A stretch of 64,000 nucleotides of DNA. Origin: Mesaphorura yosii (Eukaryota; Arthropoda; Collembola; Poduromorpha; Tullbergiidae). Under the pieces are notes generated by a model. The model searched no databases, was not told where the DNA came from, and was given only the letters and a program-made list of their open reading frames with translations. Below are positions 20,341 through 31,991 of this stretch, in pieces. The DNA is taken from assembly GCA_009869945.1 (NCBI GenBank), contig WIXG01000031.1, positions 248,001 through 312,000 of the forward strand, read 5' to 3'. A program made the position numbers and the translations under genes. Every line of letters begins with the position of its first letter. The first letter of the stretch is position 1.

Positions 20341-21783
20341 TTATGGTGGTCCTCGGATCCACTGTTCCTCGTACTCCGGCAGCAGAAAGCCAGGCTTCAG
20401 TGCTGTTTGTGTTTCTTGAAATCCTGCAGCAGCTATATCGGTTTCTCGATGGCCAACCATTTCGCAGATAATTTCTGCAACAGAACAAGACGAGTGTTGA
20501 GGTACATGTAGAATAGTGCGTTTAGTCAAATTTTAAATACATACCGTCAAGCACAGCACAGGACACGATCTTCTTATCCATCTCTGTGAGAACTTCTTTC
20601 GTCAGCCACGGCTGAACCAGGTCTAAGATTTATAGAAGCAGAAGATTAATCATATAGCAAGAGCCGAACAGCTGAACGATTGGCTTGTGATGTCCAATAT
20701 GTTATGCCTAACTAACCTGCCAAATATGCAGTAGTGTTTAAGCCTTCATTCTCCAGACTAATCAGCAGCTGTGGAATGAGATTCATCAGATATGATCGCG
20801 AAAATTGCGTGGCGCAAACTCCGTCTTCGACCTCGTGCTCTTCTCGAATCTCCTTGATGTACCGCTTGACCAGTTTCTCTTGCTCCTCGAACATTGCACG
20901 TTGGCGCACGTACAGGAAATGTTGCTCAAGCTGCTCCACTCGCCTTCTGTCCTCGAACTCATTCTGGCGAGCACGAAGCTCCCAGAGCTCTTCTTCCTCC
21001 TTGGCTTCCAACATCGATTGCTGAACCACTTTGTCAGCCAGAGTCTCGACGACTGGCTCGACCTCCTCGTCGAAGCTGTACAGATTCCGAACGTCCATTT
21101 CTGTCGAGACATCGTAGCCAATCTTCGCCACCACTGGACAGTCACGCGGTGATTTGAGATTGATGTAGTCGGTTTGTGCTTCTGCGTCCGCTTCGGCAAC
21201 CGCTGCCACGTCCTCCTCGAGAAATTTCTCGATTGGAACTCGTGTACCTCGACCGCCAATATCTAGTGGAGTATTTGGTCGTTCAATACCACCGAACAAA
21301 ATTGATCTGGGCTTTCGCTTATTTGGTTTCCGCTTGCACTGTGCAGAGAGGCGTTCCTTCTCGACCTAGTCAGAGTACCATAATCATTAAATCCTGGCAG
21401 GAGATCTTTCAATCAAGTTAACGCACCGCCTGGAATGTTTTGAATGTCTCCCCACGGTACACACGAGGATCCCACATCAAGTTATAGAAATCTCTGGTGC
21501 TTTGAGGCCTGCGTGAAGTATCAATATGATTTTGGCGTTTAAATGCTTTATGTAATAATTTAAAGTTGGTTTAAGCCAACTTTACAGCCCCCGAACGATA
21601 TTTGGGTCTTGCCAGCTTGCATGGCTTCGGCGTGCTTGCGTACACGTAGTATCCCAAATGCTTCGGCATTGGTTTGGAAATGTATTCTGTTGAGGGGACC
21701 CTGGCGTTAATTGTCATCGTTCTAGAGCCTCTGTTGTGAGCTCCAGCCCGACGAATCTTGAGGCAACCTCTGTGACTGGTCAT
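20341..21783 (-). CDS. RSPH3: Radial spoke head protein 3
   Basis: RSPH3 is the dimeric stalk protein that docks radial spokes on axonemal doublet microtubules and acts as an A-kinase anchor; it marks motile cilia or flagella. Exons are 21581-21783, 21427-21508, 20717-21365, 20545-20622 and 20341-20474 (381 residues). Family blocks run in order: FYNLMWDPRVYRGETF, RPNTPLDIGGRGT, VSTEMDVRNLYSFDEEVEPV, ETLADKVVQQSMLEAKEEEE (the spoke dimerisation and helix start), a long charged coiled coil, FSRSYLMNLIPQLLISL, PWLTKEV and VLDEIICEMVGHRE. The donor closing exon 1 (GTTGGC) is weak but is the only one that keeps phase. Human RSPH3 is longer at both ends. Confidence 0.9.
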
Positions 21784-22005
21784 CGCGCAGTGTGAACTTC
21801 AGATTTGGAGATTGCCCCACTGATCTGTCGATGTTTTAGTGGCTGCCGAGTAGAAGGAAATGATGCCAAATTTTCTTGAGACGTTTTACTATTCAAGCCA
21901 ATGCAATGAGCCACTGATAGGCACGCTGAAACTGACCATAATGGCTATGTTGACTCTCAATGAGAGTCTCATATCGAAGGGTGATGAAAAGTTCACTATG
22001 GGCTG

Positions 22006-22018
22006 ATTCCTCGGAAAC
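22006..22018 (+). promoter_or_regulatory. Possible X-box upstream of RSPH3
   Basis: ATTCCT-C-GGAAAC fits RYYNYY-N(1)-RRNRAC and lies about 225 nt upstream of the RSPH3 start codon. The loose consensus turns up by chance about this often, so this is weak on its own. A perfect palindrome GACTCTCA-A-TGAGAGTC lies nearby at 21952-21968. Confidence 0.25.
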
Positions 22019-22341
22019 AATCATTCACTGCGCTTCGCCTAACTGTCAAGATTCCTGAGCAGATGATCAAAGTTCAAGATGTACGCTATAAAATTACGAG
22101 AATTAAAATTATGCTAAGCTGATACTATCAATTCATTAGCCAATTAAAACAATGCAGTAGAAATGTAATTAGGCCGAAGATTTTATTTGTGACGCTTTTT
22201 TGTCGCGAAACTACAATTATGTGCACAGATGTTTGTCCGGAGATGTCAATGGAAGTCGAAAGCAAGAACTGACTATTATATCACTTGACTTTGGCTTTCT
22301 GGGAAAGCTAAAAAGTAAATTATAAATTAGGCGGAACTAAT

Positions 22342-22938
22342 TTACAAAAGGACTGAGTGAGTCTTGACGACCGCTGGAGCAGCGATGACCTTCGCGGCGG
22401 GTGCTCTGTGGAAGGTGCTGGTGCTGTAGGCGACTGGAACGGGAGCAGCAGCGACGATTGGGGCAGCCGGAACCACGTGAGTTGTGCGGATGACTGGTGC
22501 GGCCACGACAGGAGTCACGGTGCGAACGACTGGAACTGTGCGCACGATTGGAGCAGGAGCCACAACGGTGCGAACGACTGGAACTGTGCGCACGATTGGA
22601 GCAGGAGCCACAACGGTGCGGACCGCTGGAACTGGGGCGACGACTGGCACGGTGCGGATAACCGGAGCGGCAACGACTGGGGTCACAGTGCGGACGACTG
22701 GCACAACAGGAGCCGTACGAACCACGGTTGGTGTGAAGACTGGAGTGGCAACGGTTCTGACAACGGTTGGCGCAGCAAGCACCACTGGAGCTGGAGCCAC
22801 AGCAATGTTTCCGGCATTGGCAACAGCCAAGAGGGCAGAGACGATAACGATTGACTGCAAAGAAGGCAATTACAAAACCATATTTTATACGGTTAAAGGA
22901 ATAGGATGCGACTCCTGGGATTTAGAACTTACAATCAT
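22342..22938 (-). CDS. Val/Pro/Ala-rich cuticular protein
   Basis: Exon 1 is only six bases (22933-22938, M-I) and joins exon 2 (22342-22854) to give 172 residues. MISIVIVSALLAVANAG is a signal peptide. The mature part is a chain of VVRTV/APVIRTVPVV units, including a near-exact tandem repeat (APAPIVRTVPVVRTVV twice), and ends VVKTHSVLL. Such low-complexity Ala/Val/Pro secreted chains are typical of arthropod cuticle. A TATA box sits upstream at 23052-23045. The long open frame on the opposite strand is a composition shadow. The plus-strand cuticle gene at 28396 has the same design and a similar end (VVKTHHTYAAGPVLL). Confidence 0.85.
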
Positions 22939-23044
22939 GTTTGTGGGTGAGGTCTCGGACGAGAAGAGGGAGATTTGAGTTTTTTAAATGAAGCTCGAAG
23001 CTGAGTTCAGTGACTTGTGGTGAATTTGGAAGAATATGTTTTTC

Positions 23045-23052
23045 TTTATATA
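23045..23052 (-). promoter_or_regulatory. TATA box of the minus-strand cuticle gene
   Basis: TATATAAA read on the minus strand, 107 nt upstream of the start codon at 22938. This distance leaves room for a short 5' UTR of about 75-80 nt, the arrangement expected of a strongly expressed cuticle gene. Confidence 0.6.
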
Positions 23053-24377
23053 CAGAATCATGACGAGCTCCATCAACCACGCACGTGCTAGTTTGACACA
23101 CATTTTTCGCCTTTAGCCTGTAATTCATGAATCAGGTATCCCAAAAGAGCTAGCTGTATTGGACATTATGACAAAATGCTAATCACATGGTGGAATGATA
23201 AGTTGTCTTCCTTCTTCTGGACAACTGAATCGTAAAAAAATCTTCTTCCGTTTATGTGCGCCAAGAAGACGCGTGAACTGCAACAAAGCACACATCCAAA
23301 TTGAAATTACTTCCCAGTCCCAGTCTACTAATTTTGTCACAAAGCAATAAATTCAATCCCACCAAGCGAACATGATTCAGGAAGGAAGGTTAATTGTTGA
23401 ATTAGGCTCTCGTAATGCTTTAGCAGAATGTTCAAGCAGGATCGTCCTTCCTTCCTGCTTCTTAGCCTGTAACAGAGGCGAAATGTGAAATGACTATGCT
23501 GTATCATTCATTTCCTTCGTAAAGATGTTTATAATCCCCACTGACCTTGGTCGCCAAACTGGTCAAGTTCTTTGCAACAATAATATTTACTTGTACACAT
23601 AGCAGACGGTGTGCAGCTGTGTACTGTGTGGTTTGAGTTGATTATTAAGACGAGCACGACATCAAATGACCACAACAGCAATACAAATGCAATCATATCT
23701 TCGAATGTACAAATGTTGATGTTCGCGTGAGAGAGATATATGGCTGTACGAACGAGCACGACTTATCAATTTGCAGCCAGTTTTGGCAACCGTCTCATCA
23801 AAGAACGACAATTATAATGATTATGAGTCGTGTTAAATGGGTTTAAATTAATTGCTCTTTGCAAATTAGACTTCTGACGAGGATGCTGACATTGCCACTT
23901 GAAAAGTAGCAAGACAATCACAAATTGCTATAATCTATGCTGTAACGTCCTGCGTTCTGTTCTGTGCTGTCTTTTATTGGTTTAAGGCAATTTCCTAATG
24001 TCATGAACCACAAAAGAAACAGAATAATCAGTCGAATTTGCCGAAAAATTGTAATTAGGCTGAATAAGACCGATGACCCCAACCATTGCGTGTTCCATGC
24101 AATGACTTTTATCGGCGGAGCCAAGGCGAATTTAGACTGATGTGTGAGATTGTCCTAACAATTCTCTGAAAGCGTCTCAAGCAAATTGTATTCAATTCCT
24201 AGCGAACTCCGAACTCGATCAAGATGCCGCTTATTTTTTCATCGGTATGTCATCTTTACCATGCGGCATTAAGTCGACTGCGCTCGCGATTCTTTAGAAA
24301 TTATAAACTGTGTGCTATGGTAGAAGTCCCCAGTAGTCTTTTATGCTAATTTGTATTGCGTACTTCTAACTGTAAGA
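23053..24377. other. Spacer between cuticle gene and coiled-coil gene
   Basis: Holds upstream regions of two divergent genes. Short open frames at 23529-23759 and 23918-24124 have no splice context and low protein character. No repeat or RNA gene is seen. Confidence 0.4.
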
Positions 24378-26503
24378 ATGTCTTCGCCATTGTTGCCAGC
24401 CGTCAAGCCCGTCAAGTCAATGAATAATCTGGACGACCCGTGCAATGCCCTACTGATTCCTTCGCCAGAGCCATGGGAGCTGCCCTCCGTGTCATTACTG
24501 CAGTCTCCGGTTTACTCGACTCCAAATTCATCGTTACATGGCCCGACTCCGTCAACGCCGGCTCTAAGCATATCCACTCCCAAGCACGACAAACAGCAAG
24601 GTCATCAATCACGAGTGACTGCAACGGTTAGCTCTACTGGAGGTCGGCCAAGGCGGCACGCATCAATTGAAAATATGCATCGCCCGTGGATCTATCGATC
24701 CACGATCCATGTGCCCTCATCAAAAGGTGATTATCGGTCGCAAAAGCCGCAGTCAGGGGTGAAAACAGAAACTGTCGTGCACCCACTTCCAACCAAAGTG
24801 AATTTAGAAGACAGGTTTCCGAAATTAAGAGCAGTGGAAGCTGGCGGTGATGGATTAGATGACATCGGTAGCAATACCAACGAAGAAGAAGACGCCGAGC
24901 TCGATGATTCTTATTCTCTGAACACTCGAGACAAGTCATTAACGGTTGTGCAGATGCACCGTCTGCGACGTGAACACAAGTTGCTGTACGACTCTCAGGA
25001 TCATGGAAGAAAGTCACTAATTGTCCAAAAAGCACTTAACGCATTCATGTACGGTGCACTGCGCAAACAGTCCGAGTCGCTCCACCTGCTCGAGATGCGA
25101 ATCACGATGAAATCACAAGAGTGTGCTGCGAGGCTGATTCTCCATAATCTGCTGATTAATTTACACCGACGTACCAAGCAGGAACTGGAAACTGCGAACG
25201 CAGAGAATGCGCAGCGAAACGAATCAGTGAGGCACAGATAACAAGAAAAAATATTCGCTTCAAGTTCGGAATAATTTTTTGCTGTGTTCCAGGTCGAAAA
25301 CCTCTGCCTTCAGCTTCGAGTGGTTCGCCATCTTCAAGCTACCAAAAAGGAAAAGATCATTGAAAAAGGGCATGATATCAATACACTCAAAAGTGAACTC
25401 TCATTACTACGCGATGAGCACGAGCGATCTCAACAGGTAACTTTATGCTCGACGCTGAATAGTTCCGAAATTCCACTACCATTTCTTAAACCTTCCCATT
25501 TCATAGAAACTCCAAGCTCTTGAGAAACAATTGTATGAAGAACAGATCAGCAATGAGAAGTTGGCAAAAGAAAAACTGCAGATTCAAGATGAGTTGAGAG
25601 TTTCACAAGAGAAGATTGATTTGCTCAATGAATGCTTGAAGTTGGAGAAGAAGCAGGCGACCAAATATTTGGAGACGTCCAAGCTATTGAAGCGACAGGT
25701 GCGTTTTGCTCGGTATTGTGCTTATTGTGTTAGGCTCCACGCATTTGCTGGTTTAAACTTTAAACCCCGGATTGTAGATTTCTGAGGCTAAGCAACACAT
25801 TAAGGATTTGATGTATCAAAGTACACATTGGCAAGAACGGACACAATCGTATGAATCGGAAAACTTTGAGTTGGAAGTACATGTGAAATCTGGTGACAAA
25901 GGATACGATGAATTGAAAAGAGCATTCGAAGACCTTTTGGAAGAAAATCGGATGTTGGTCAGGTAAATTAACCCTGAAGGACATCCAACGCTCACGGTCT
26001 AATAAATACATGCTTAGTGAAAAAGAAGCTTTGCTGAATCAAAAATCTTTGATCGAGGTCAAACTCGAGGAAACCAATAATGAATCAATCATTGTGAAAC
26101 GTGATCTTTCTTTGACCAAAAAGGAACTGGAGAAGCAAAAATTGGCTGCGCTAGAAATGGAAAATGTTTTTAGGAGATGCAGGTACTGTGAGCATAAGGC
26201 TAAATAATGTTAGCGCCTAAGTGAACTCGACCCAAGGTTCCTCCTTTCTAACCAGGACTGAAAATTTGGCCATACAAGCAGAATTATTTAGCTACAGAGT
26301 TGCGCATGTAAGAAAACGCCGAGTCTGGGTTCAAGTTTTAATGAGCATCATCAACCCGTTGGAGACAATTCGTTTACTCGTCTGTAGTGGACCAACACGT
26401 GAAGTGCTTCCTTCTAGTAGTGAAATACCAACAGCAGAAACTGAAACTGATGCAACGCGTGCAAGCGAAACGCCTTATCCAAACTAGATTAACTAATTGC
26501 TAG
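24378..26503 (+). CDS. Unrecognised coiled-coil protein, about 551 residues
   Basis: Seven exons close in phase: 24378-25226, 25293-25436, 25507-25698, 25778-25962, 26018-26182, 26256-26307 and 26435-26503. The first 200 residues are Ser/Pro-rich and disordered (SPLLPAVKPVKSMNNLDD, many STP motifs). From about residue 205 (MHRLRREHKLLYDSQDHGRK) the chain is almost wholly helical with heptad-like charge patterns to the end, passing LALHNLL-like, KLEKKQATKYLETSKLLKRQ and SEKEALLNQKSLIEVKLEE segments. Such proteins are common in centrosomes, cilia and testis, but I cannot assign a family. The last exon was chosen because QKLKLMQRVQAKRLIQTRL continues the coil; without that intron the frame would end in a Thr/Glu-rich tail. 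AATAAA lies at 26534-26539. Confidence 0.65.
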
Positions 26504-26713
26504 ACTAGCCTGCATTTATTGGCGCTTTAAGCAAATAAATCTATGTATTGAGTGATGAAATGGAGTAATTATACCGTGTCATACAAAAATTAAGTCGTTC
26601 ACCTTTAATTGAGCAACAGCGGGCAAAAGGTTGTGAAAAATTAAAAGTCGTGACCTTTTTTATATTAGAAGAATAGTAAAAAGTTTAAGTGAAAAAAATT
26701 GAATCTTGGCCAG

Positions 26714-26863
26714 GCTGCAAAAATAAACGAGGAAGTTTCAACACAGTTAAAGCTTGAGCTGATTTCGGGCAATAAAAACGAGTTCCCTGCCACTGGAGTG
26801 CTTTGGCTTGATCCAATTACTGTACAATTGCCGCGTCCGCATCTCCGTAAAATGTTCAATTAA
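26714..26863 (+). other. Possible alternative last exon of the coiled-coil gene
   Basis: After an AG at 26712-26713 the frame reads AAKINEEVSTQLKLELISG and runs 49 codons to TAA at 26861-26863, ending RPHLRKMFN. It would join the 26307 donor in phase 0. The text is protein-like, but a frame this long is not rare by chance and the acceptor has a poor pyrimidine tract. Confidence 0.25.
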
Positions 26864-28280
26864 ATCAGTACATTGTGGCAAGTACGGTAACTCTAGCATG
26901 ATAATTACTCATTGAATAATTGAGACAATTGAAACCCATGATTAGTGGTTGATTTAAACACGATTTAAACATGACGTGGGATCTCTTTTTTGGAAGATGA
27001 GTCTGCAAATTCAAACTCTTTGTACACACGTTCTTAAGTGCGTATTCAATTGCTCGTAAACCTCTTCCGTGTTATTGTTCGCAAGTCTAGACGCTCGTGC
27101 CGATGCGATGATTACGTTCACTCCAGTTATAGCCATCAGCATGCCTGCGTGACGTCAAATCATAAGACGCAAAAAATTCAATACCAACATGCTACACGTT
27201 TCGAGCAAGATTAATTTATCGTATTTAGCAACACGACCTTCACCTCTCAACTTCAACTTGAAATCTGTGTCAGTGATTACTTGCCTTTGACACTTGTCCT
27301 CATGCATCATCGCTTCATCGTTCATCCCAGTAATTACTTGAACTTGAGCTCTCCCACAAAAAAGAGCGGCCAAGATTTGAGAGAACGACACGACACGTCG
27401 ACATCGACGTTTTTGCTATGTCTAAATAAAACAAGGTATAAAAATTCGTAAATCAAATAGTAATCACATTTTCCTGTATTTTCGACATCTCGTAAGTCGC
27501 GACTGAATAGGTCCTGGCTAATTGCAGGAAAACAACATTAAGAATTTGAAACTAATTTTTCTTGGCACTTGTTCCATTTACGCAACTGTACCTGCTGTCT
27601 ATCTGGTGTGAGATCATGTTTCAGAGATTCAGGAAATTTTACGACTTCAGGTTACGGTCCATGCACGCGTACGTAGCATTGAAACGTGAGAAGGAGACGA
27701 ATTAATAATTCATTTTTTTTATATCAAATTCTATTCCTCTCTTCCTTCTTCAATGATTCTGTCGTTTTTGCCATTTTAATTTGATAAATCATCCTCATTT
27801 GTATCATAATGTTATTATTATGGTGTGGCCGACTCGGCGGTGGTGTTCCAAAGTTCTTCCTCAATTAATAAATCTTGGTTTCTTACGCATGAGCAAAACG
27901 GGACGAGATACACCACCATGTCGATAACGTTAAGTACAGGCGCACGATCGTGTGGACGTGGTTGCTACTAGTTTAATGTGAGTGGCTGCTTGTTGAAGGC
28001 GTGCAGCGTACTTCAGCGTGTAACTGGCTTGACCATAAAAGTAGTACATAATGGCAAGTACTGTAATTATACGCACAAAGAATAAAGAAGAAACGTCCTT
28101 CAATGATTAAATCGAAAAATGCATCATAATGATCCTTTTAAATCGTTTGTACACAGAACGACTACAACTTCAGGGCATGTTTCGTTCGCCTGCATTGATA
28201 GTGCCAAATCAGAGTCGTCAGCATGTGGTCTATGGCGCATGATATTGGCGTTAGAGTATTGTTGGTGGTCAAAGTCAGAG
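26864..28280. other. Spacer upstream of the plus-strand cuticle gene
   Basis: No gene is supported. A minus-strand frame at 27155-27391 has an ATG and 78 codons but no domain pattern. The stretch is AT-rich with short T and A runs. Confidence 0.4.
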
Positions 28281-28310
28281 TATAAAAGGTTGAATAGAAT
28301 TCCATCAGTT
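28281..28310 (+). promoter_or_regulatory. TATA box and TCAGT initiator of the plus-strand cuticle gene
   Basis: TATAAAAGG begins at 28281 and TCAGTT lies at 28305-28310, about 25 nt on. TCAGT is the arthropod initiator consensus, so transcription should begin near 28307, which gives a 5' UTR of about 89 nt to the ATG at 28396. Confidence 0.75.
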
Positions 28311-28395
28311 CATCCAGTCTTCTCAAGTTGAACAATTTGAAACACTTCAAATTCTCTCTTTGCACTCCGCAAAACCAAACTCCAAAATCTTCATC

Positions 28396-29045
28396 ATGAA
28401 ATCCGTAAGATTCCAATACTTTGTTCACGAGCAAAGCTCACTCAACACTCGTAGCGCTGAACCTAATCACCTGATTTTTTCCAATTGGAAATTCACAGGC
28501 AATCATTCTTGTCTTCGCTGCAGTCGTTGCTTTCGCCAGCGCCGGAAACCTCCTCCGCGCGGCTCCAGTTCTTGCTGCTGCTCCAGTTGCCGTAAGTTTA
28601 GCACACAAATTACCCTAGCACTTTCTTAATTACTCAAGTTTAATTGCTGAATTTATTCCATTTCTGACCTAATAGTATGCTGCTCCTTACGCACATACAG
28701 TAGTGAGCCACAAAATATTTCTTACTTTCAATAATAATCGTTTTCCGTGCTGCCAGCCTTATGGTTTCCGGAGAAAGTGTAGAATCTCGTTCTAATTGCG
28801 TGCGATTTTTATCTTAGGTGGCTGCCCCAGCACCCATTGCCTACGCTGCTGCCCCAGCGCCTATTGCAACCTACCACGCTGCTCCAGTTGCCACCTACCA
28901 TGCTGCTCCAGTCGCATATGCCGCTGCCCCAGCCATCGTGAGACACGCTGCTCCAATTGCCTATGCCGCTGCCCCAGCAGTTGTTGCTGGTCCAGCTGTC
29001 GTCAAGACCCACCACACCTATGCTGCTGGTCCAGTCCTCCTTTAA
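28396..29045 (+). CDS. Ala/Pro-rich cuticular protein
   Basis: Three exons (28396-28404, 28499-28591, 28818-29045) give 109 residues. The nine-base first exon encodes MKS and splices into AIILVFAAVVAFASAG, so the signal peptide is split by an intron, as in many arthropod cuticle genes. The mature chain is built of AAPAPIAYAAAPAPIATYH and AAPVATYHAAPVAYAAAPAI repeats and ends KTHHTYAAGPVLL. AAPA/AYAA repeats are the mark of low-complexity cuticular proteins of insects and crustaceans; no chitin-binding RR domain is present. AATAAA is at 29299-29304. Confidence 0.9.
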
Positions 29046-29474
29046 GTAACTCCTGCACAATGAACTTGGAGACCCACCCTGATTAAAGTTCCCCGTCCTT
29101 CAAAATTGCCCTGTACTAATAGCTTTGCTCAATCCAGTCCAGTCCACCATGTGATACACGAATTGGAAACGAAACACTAAACAAACTTCAACTTGCAGAA
29201 AACTGTCCATCCTCTTGCCATTAAACTGCAAATTAATACTCAGTTGTTTTCTACTCAATTTTGTATTGTTAAACTTTTGTACAAAATGATTCGAATTCAA
29301 TAAATGTTAAATTCTCCGTCTGACATATTTGCCTTATTATCTCACTTCATAAAAAAATTACAGGTTACAGGGTTGTATAACCTATCTACAATAGCCAGGC
29401 TAACCAAACACCTGCACATCATCTAAATGTAAATCAGCATTAGTTGGACATCTTAATAAGAAGAGACTGAAGCG

Positions 29475-29928
29475 CTATAGGTTCTTGCCGATTTGATCGT
29501 TTCTGTGCTGGCGGAATTTCGACGACTCGCAATCATCAATTTCTTGATCACAGCTTAATTCAGACTCAGAAAAGGCAGGTTCGAAGTAGAAGATTTTTTC
29601 TCGTCTTTCCTCCTGTTCTTGCTATTAAACAATAAAACAAGTTTCAACCAAAAGTGATAGTAAAAGCATCGAGTGACTGTCTATGGATGAAATTTCTCAC
29701 CTTTTTACTGATTGCTTCAGTAAGCTGGCTTGCAAAAGTTGTATTGGCGGCACGATGAGGGTGAGAATCTAATTGAGTGACCCGTAATAGCGGCGTCTTT
29801 TCATTAAGACTCAACTTGTCAATCACTGCTAGATCCTTTGCCCGACAGCAGGGCTCAGTTTCACCATTTTCTTTACTTGACAGACATTCACTGTTTTGGC
29901 AGAAGCAAAGGTAGCAAAAGAAGCACAT
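29475..29928 (-). CDS. Small protein with a cysteine-rich N-terminus, function unknown
   Basis: Two exons (29701-29928 and 29475-29621) join in phase 0 to give 124 residues. The ATG at 29928 is preceded by an in-frame TAA, which fixes the start. MCFFCYLCFCQNSEC carries six Cys in its first 15 residues without a hydrophobic signal core, as in palmitoylated peripheral membrane proteins. The middle has DKLSLNEKTPLLRV, which contains a dileucine-like EKTPLL sorting motif. The end is acidic and polar (YFEPAFSESELSCDQEIDDC). The combination suggests a lipid-anchored endosomal or trafficking adaptor, but this is inference; I do not recognise a family. Confidence 0.65.
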
Positions 29929-30571
29929 TTAGATGTGTTGGAGCCAAAAGTCACAATTGAAATCTTGTTATGATCGAAGGATCGCAGAATTTCGCAAAAA
30001 CGTGCAGGCGACGAGTGCAACGCAATAAAATAGTATCTTGTTGGACTAAATGCGCGATGTAAGGACGAGCCGAAAACGTAGTGAGTGCACAGGCAAATGC
30101 GTTATCTTATCGATTTTTGTTATGACGCGAGTTTCGCACTAATTTTATTCAACCATTCAACATGAACCGTATTTTGAAACGAGTCGCATGTGTGAACAAT
30201 CAGAGTAAACATGAAGTGAGTACAAACTAGACAAATCGATTCTATTATATTTGGTCCTACTCCTACTTGTCAATTGCTTGTCTAACTAGATATTACTTAT
30301 CCTACTTATCAACTAGCGACAGAGATTGCTTAATCAGGTGAAAGAGACTTGACGGACTCTCACAACCTTGAATTCTTTAAAGAACTGATTGATCATTGCC
30401 GCAGGAATTGATAATAAACCACATTTTCTTAGTGTTGGCCAGTTTAATGCATGAAGATTGTCACTCTTGAATTTTTAACTTGTATTGTTGGTTACCCTCT
30501 TGAGTATTCTGAAATATGCAATGAAATAAATGCCCTATTCGTTTGGCATTGATGTTGCGTTTCACATACCG
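29929..30571. other. Spacer between two small minus-strand genes
   Basis: Holds the 5' region of the 29475 gene and the 3' flank of the gene at 30572. The frame at 29829-30020 is its 5' UTR in another frame. Nothing else is seen. Confidence 0.4.
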
Positions 30572-30883
30572 TTACTGGTGAGGAGGAATACTTTTTACTC
30601 CGTTTTTAATTACGTCGATTCCGGCAGCCGACGTGTCGATGAATCCTGTGAAAAGATTCCACGGAAATTGTCCAATTGTTGTCTGTTCAACGTGATCGTG
30701 CTCGTTGTGATGGGGAGAAGGTGGTGGTGGCGCGTAATGCTGTTGCACGGGAGCGGTAGGAGGTTGTACGGGAGCGGGAGCCTCGACGACTTGCGAGCCT
30801 GGCCTTGATTCGGCAGTACTTGAGAAGATGACCAACATGAAGGCACACGTTAGGAAGAAACCTGACTTAATTTGGTAGTGCAT
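30572..30883 (-). CDS. Small Pro/His-rich secreted protein
   Basis: One coding exon gives 103 residues from ATG 30883. MHYQIKSGFFLTCAFMLVIF is a signal peptide with likely cleavage after SSTAES. The mature part is Pro/Val/His-rich (EAPAPVQPPTAPVQQHYAPP, SPHHNEHDH) and ends in a less biased FPWNLFTGFIDTSAAGID segment. The start MH.QI, the signal peptide, the biased middle and an LFTG motif near the end are shared with the gene at 31992-32450, so the two may be diverged neighbours of one secreted family. Function is unknown. Confidence 0.65.
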   Translation of the reverse strand: MHYQIKSGFFLTCAFMLVIFSSTAESRPGSQVVEAPAPVQPPTAPVQQHYAPPPPSPHHNEHDHVEQTTIGQFPWNLFTGFIDTSAAGIDVIKNGVKSIPPHQ

Positions 30884-31991
30884 TCCGACCACAAAGAAAG
30901 CAAATTCGGAGCAAAGTCTATTCTAATTTCAGGCAGCTTCTCAACGTCTCCCAGAATCCAGACAGACGGTAATTAATTTGACTAACAATGCAGTAACGCC
31001 TCTTCTGCAGTTTATTTGTGCACAATGATATTACCTTTGTAGTAAAAGAACGTCAGGTCGGGATAAATTCACCTGTCGTACAGCGCGTGAACGGCGGCAC
31101 TGGCACCTAAAAGGTGAAGGGCTTGTGCCTGAAAACACGTCAAGAGCTGGTGACAGAACAGAAAAACAGATCTTTGGTCTTGGCAGTGAGTTGGTATTTG
31201 CCGGATGTTGTTACGATTCGAGTTGAGTTAGTTTACATGCAACCACAAATCTAGATTTTAGACATAAACTCACATTTTAAGCATAGATTTTTATTGCATG
31301 TAAACGCTCGACAAAATCTAGATTTCTGTGAATGGGAGAATCCGTGTTTAAAATTTAGGGTTGGAGAAACTTGATAAACCTAATTGCACAAGGTAGGTTT
31401 GGACCCGAAAACTAGATTTATCCCATCCACTGCCGTAGATTTTTTATACTTAACACGAAATCACACCGAACACGTAAACTCGTCGAGCACGATTGTCGGA
31501 TTTTTTAATCGCTGGTCGTAATTTCACCCCTTGGTGGCTGGAATTCCAGACAGGCTTTACAACCCTGCTGCCAGCGCATTGTTCTGTATGCGGTCGGTTC
31601 GTCGCCTTCACTCCGCAACTGCACCCGTACAACCGCCGAGCTTCATTAACCTTTTTTTTTAGAGCCTAGAGTCCCACGTGAGCCATAGGCCATCCTGACT
31701 CCTGAATGACTCATACTGTAAAAGCAATCCGAATGCTTCCGCTGAGGCAGAAAATGTTCATGAACATGGGATGGCTAATACGCAAATCTGGCATATTTAA
31801 TTTTTAATTCACAAAATGTAGCATTAAGGAATACAATAAATGTTGAGATGAGACTCAGGAAAGTTAGGAATGCGACCGAGAGAGCCCGAACTGAAAATTC
31901 GAAGAAATGAAACTAAACTAAACTAAACCTTTGCAATTCGTAGTCAAAACACGGGAAGACTTTTTGTCAGCCTTGCAAATATTACCTCGCA
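30884..31991. other. Spacer between two small secreted-protein genes
   Basis: Contains the inverted repeat listed separately at 31231-31305 and a run of ten T at 31652-31661. A minus frame at 31450-31632 has no support. No gene is seen. Confidence 0.4.
31231..31305. repeat. Short inverted repeat with CTAGAT palindromes
   Basis: GTTTACATGCAA (31231-31242) is repeated exactly inverted as TTGCATGTAAAC (31294-31305), 51 nt apart. The palindrome AAATCTAGATTT occurs inside the loop (from 31247) and again just outside (within 31313-31325), with a decayed copy near 31409. It looks like a small foldback or a decayed MITE; no target duplication is clear. Confidence 0.45.

Noticed and set aside
21952-21968. 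Perfect palindrome GACTCTCA-A-TGAGAGTC
   Set aside because: It is short and single, with no matching protein site that I can name; noted only because it lies near RSPH3.
22357-22978. Long plus-strand frames opposite the Val/Pro-rich cuticle gene
   Set aside because: They are Gly/Asp/Trp or Thr-rich mirror images of a repetitive coding strand; the minus strand has the signal peptide, splice and TATA box.
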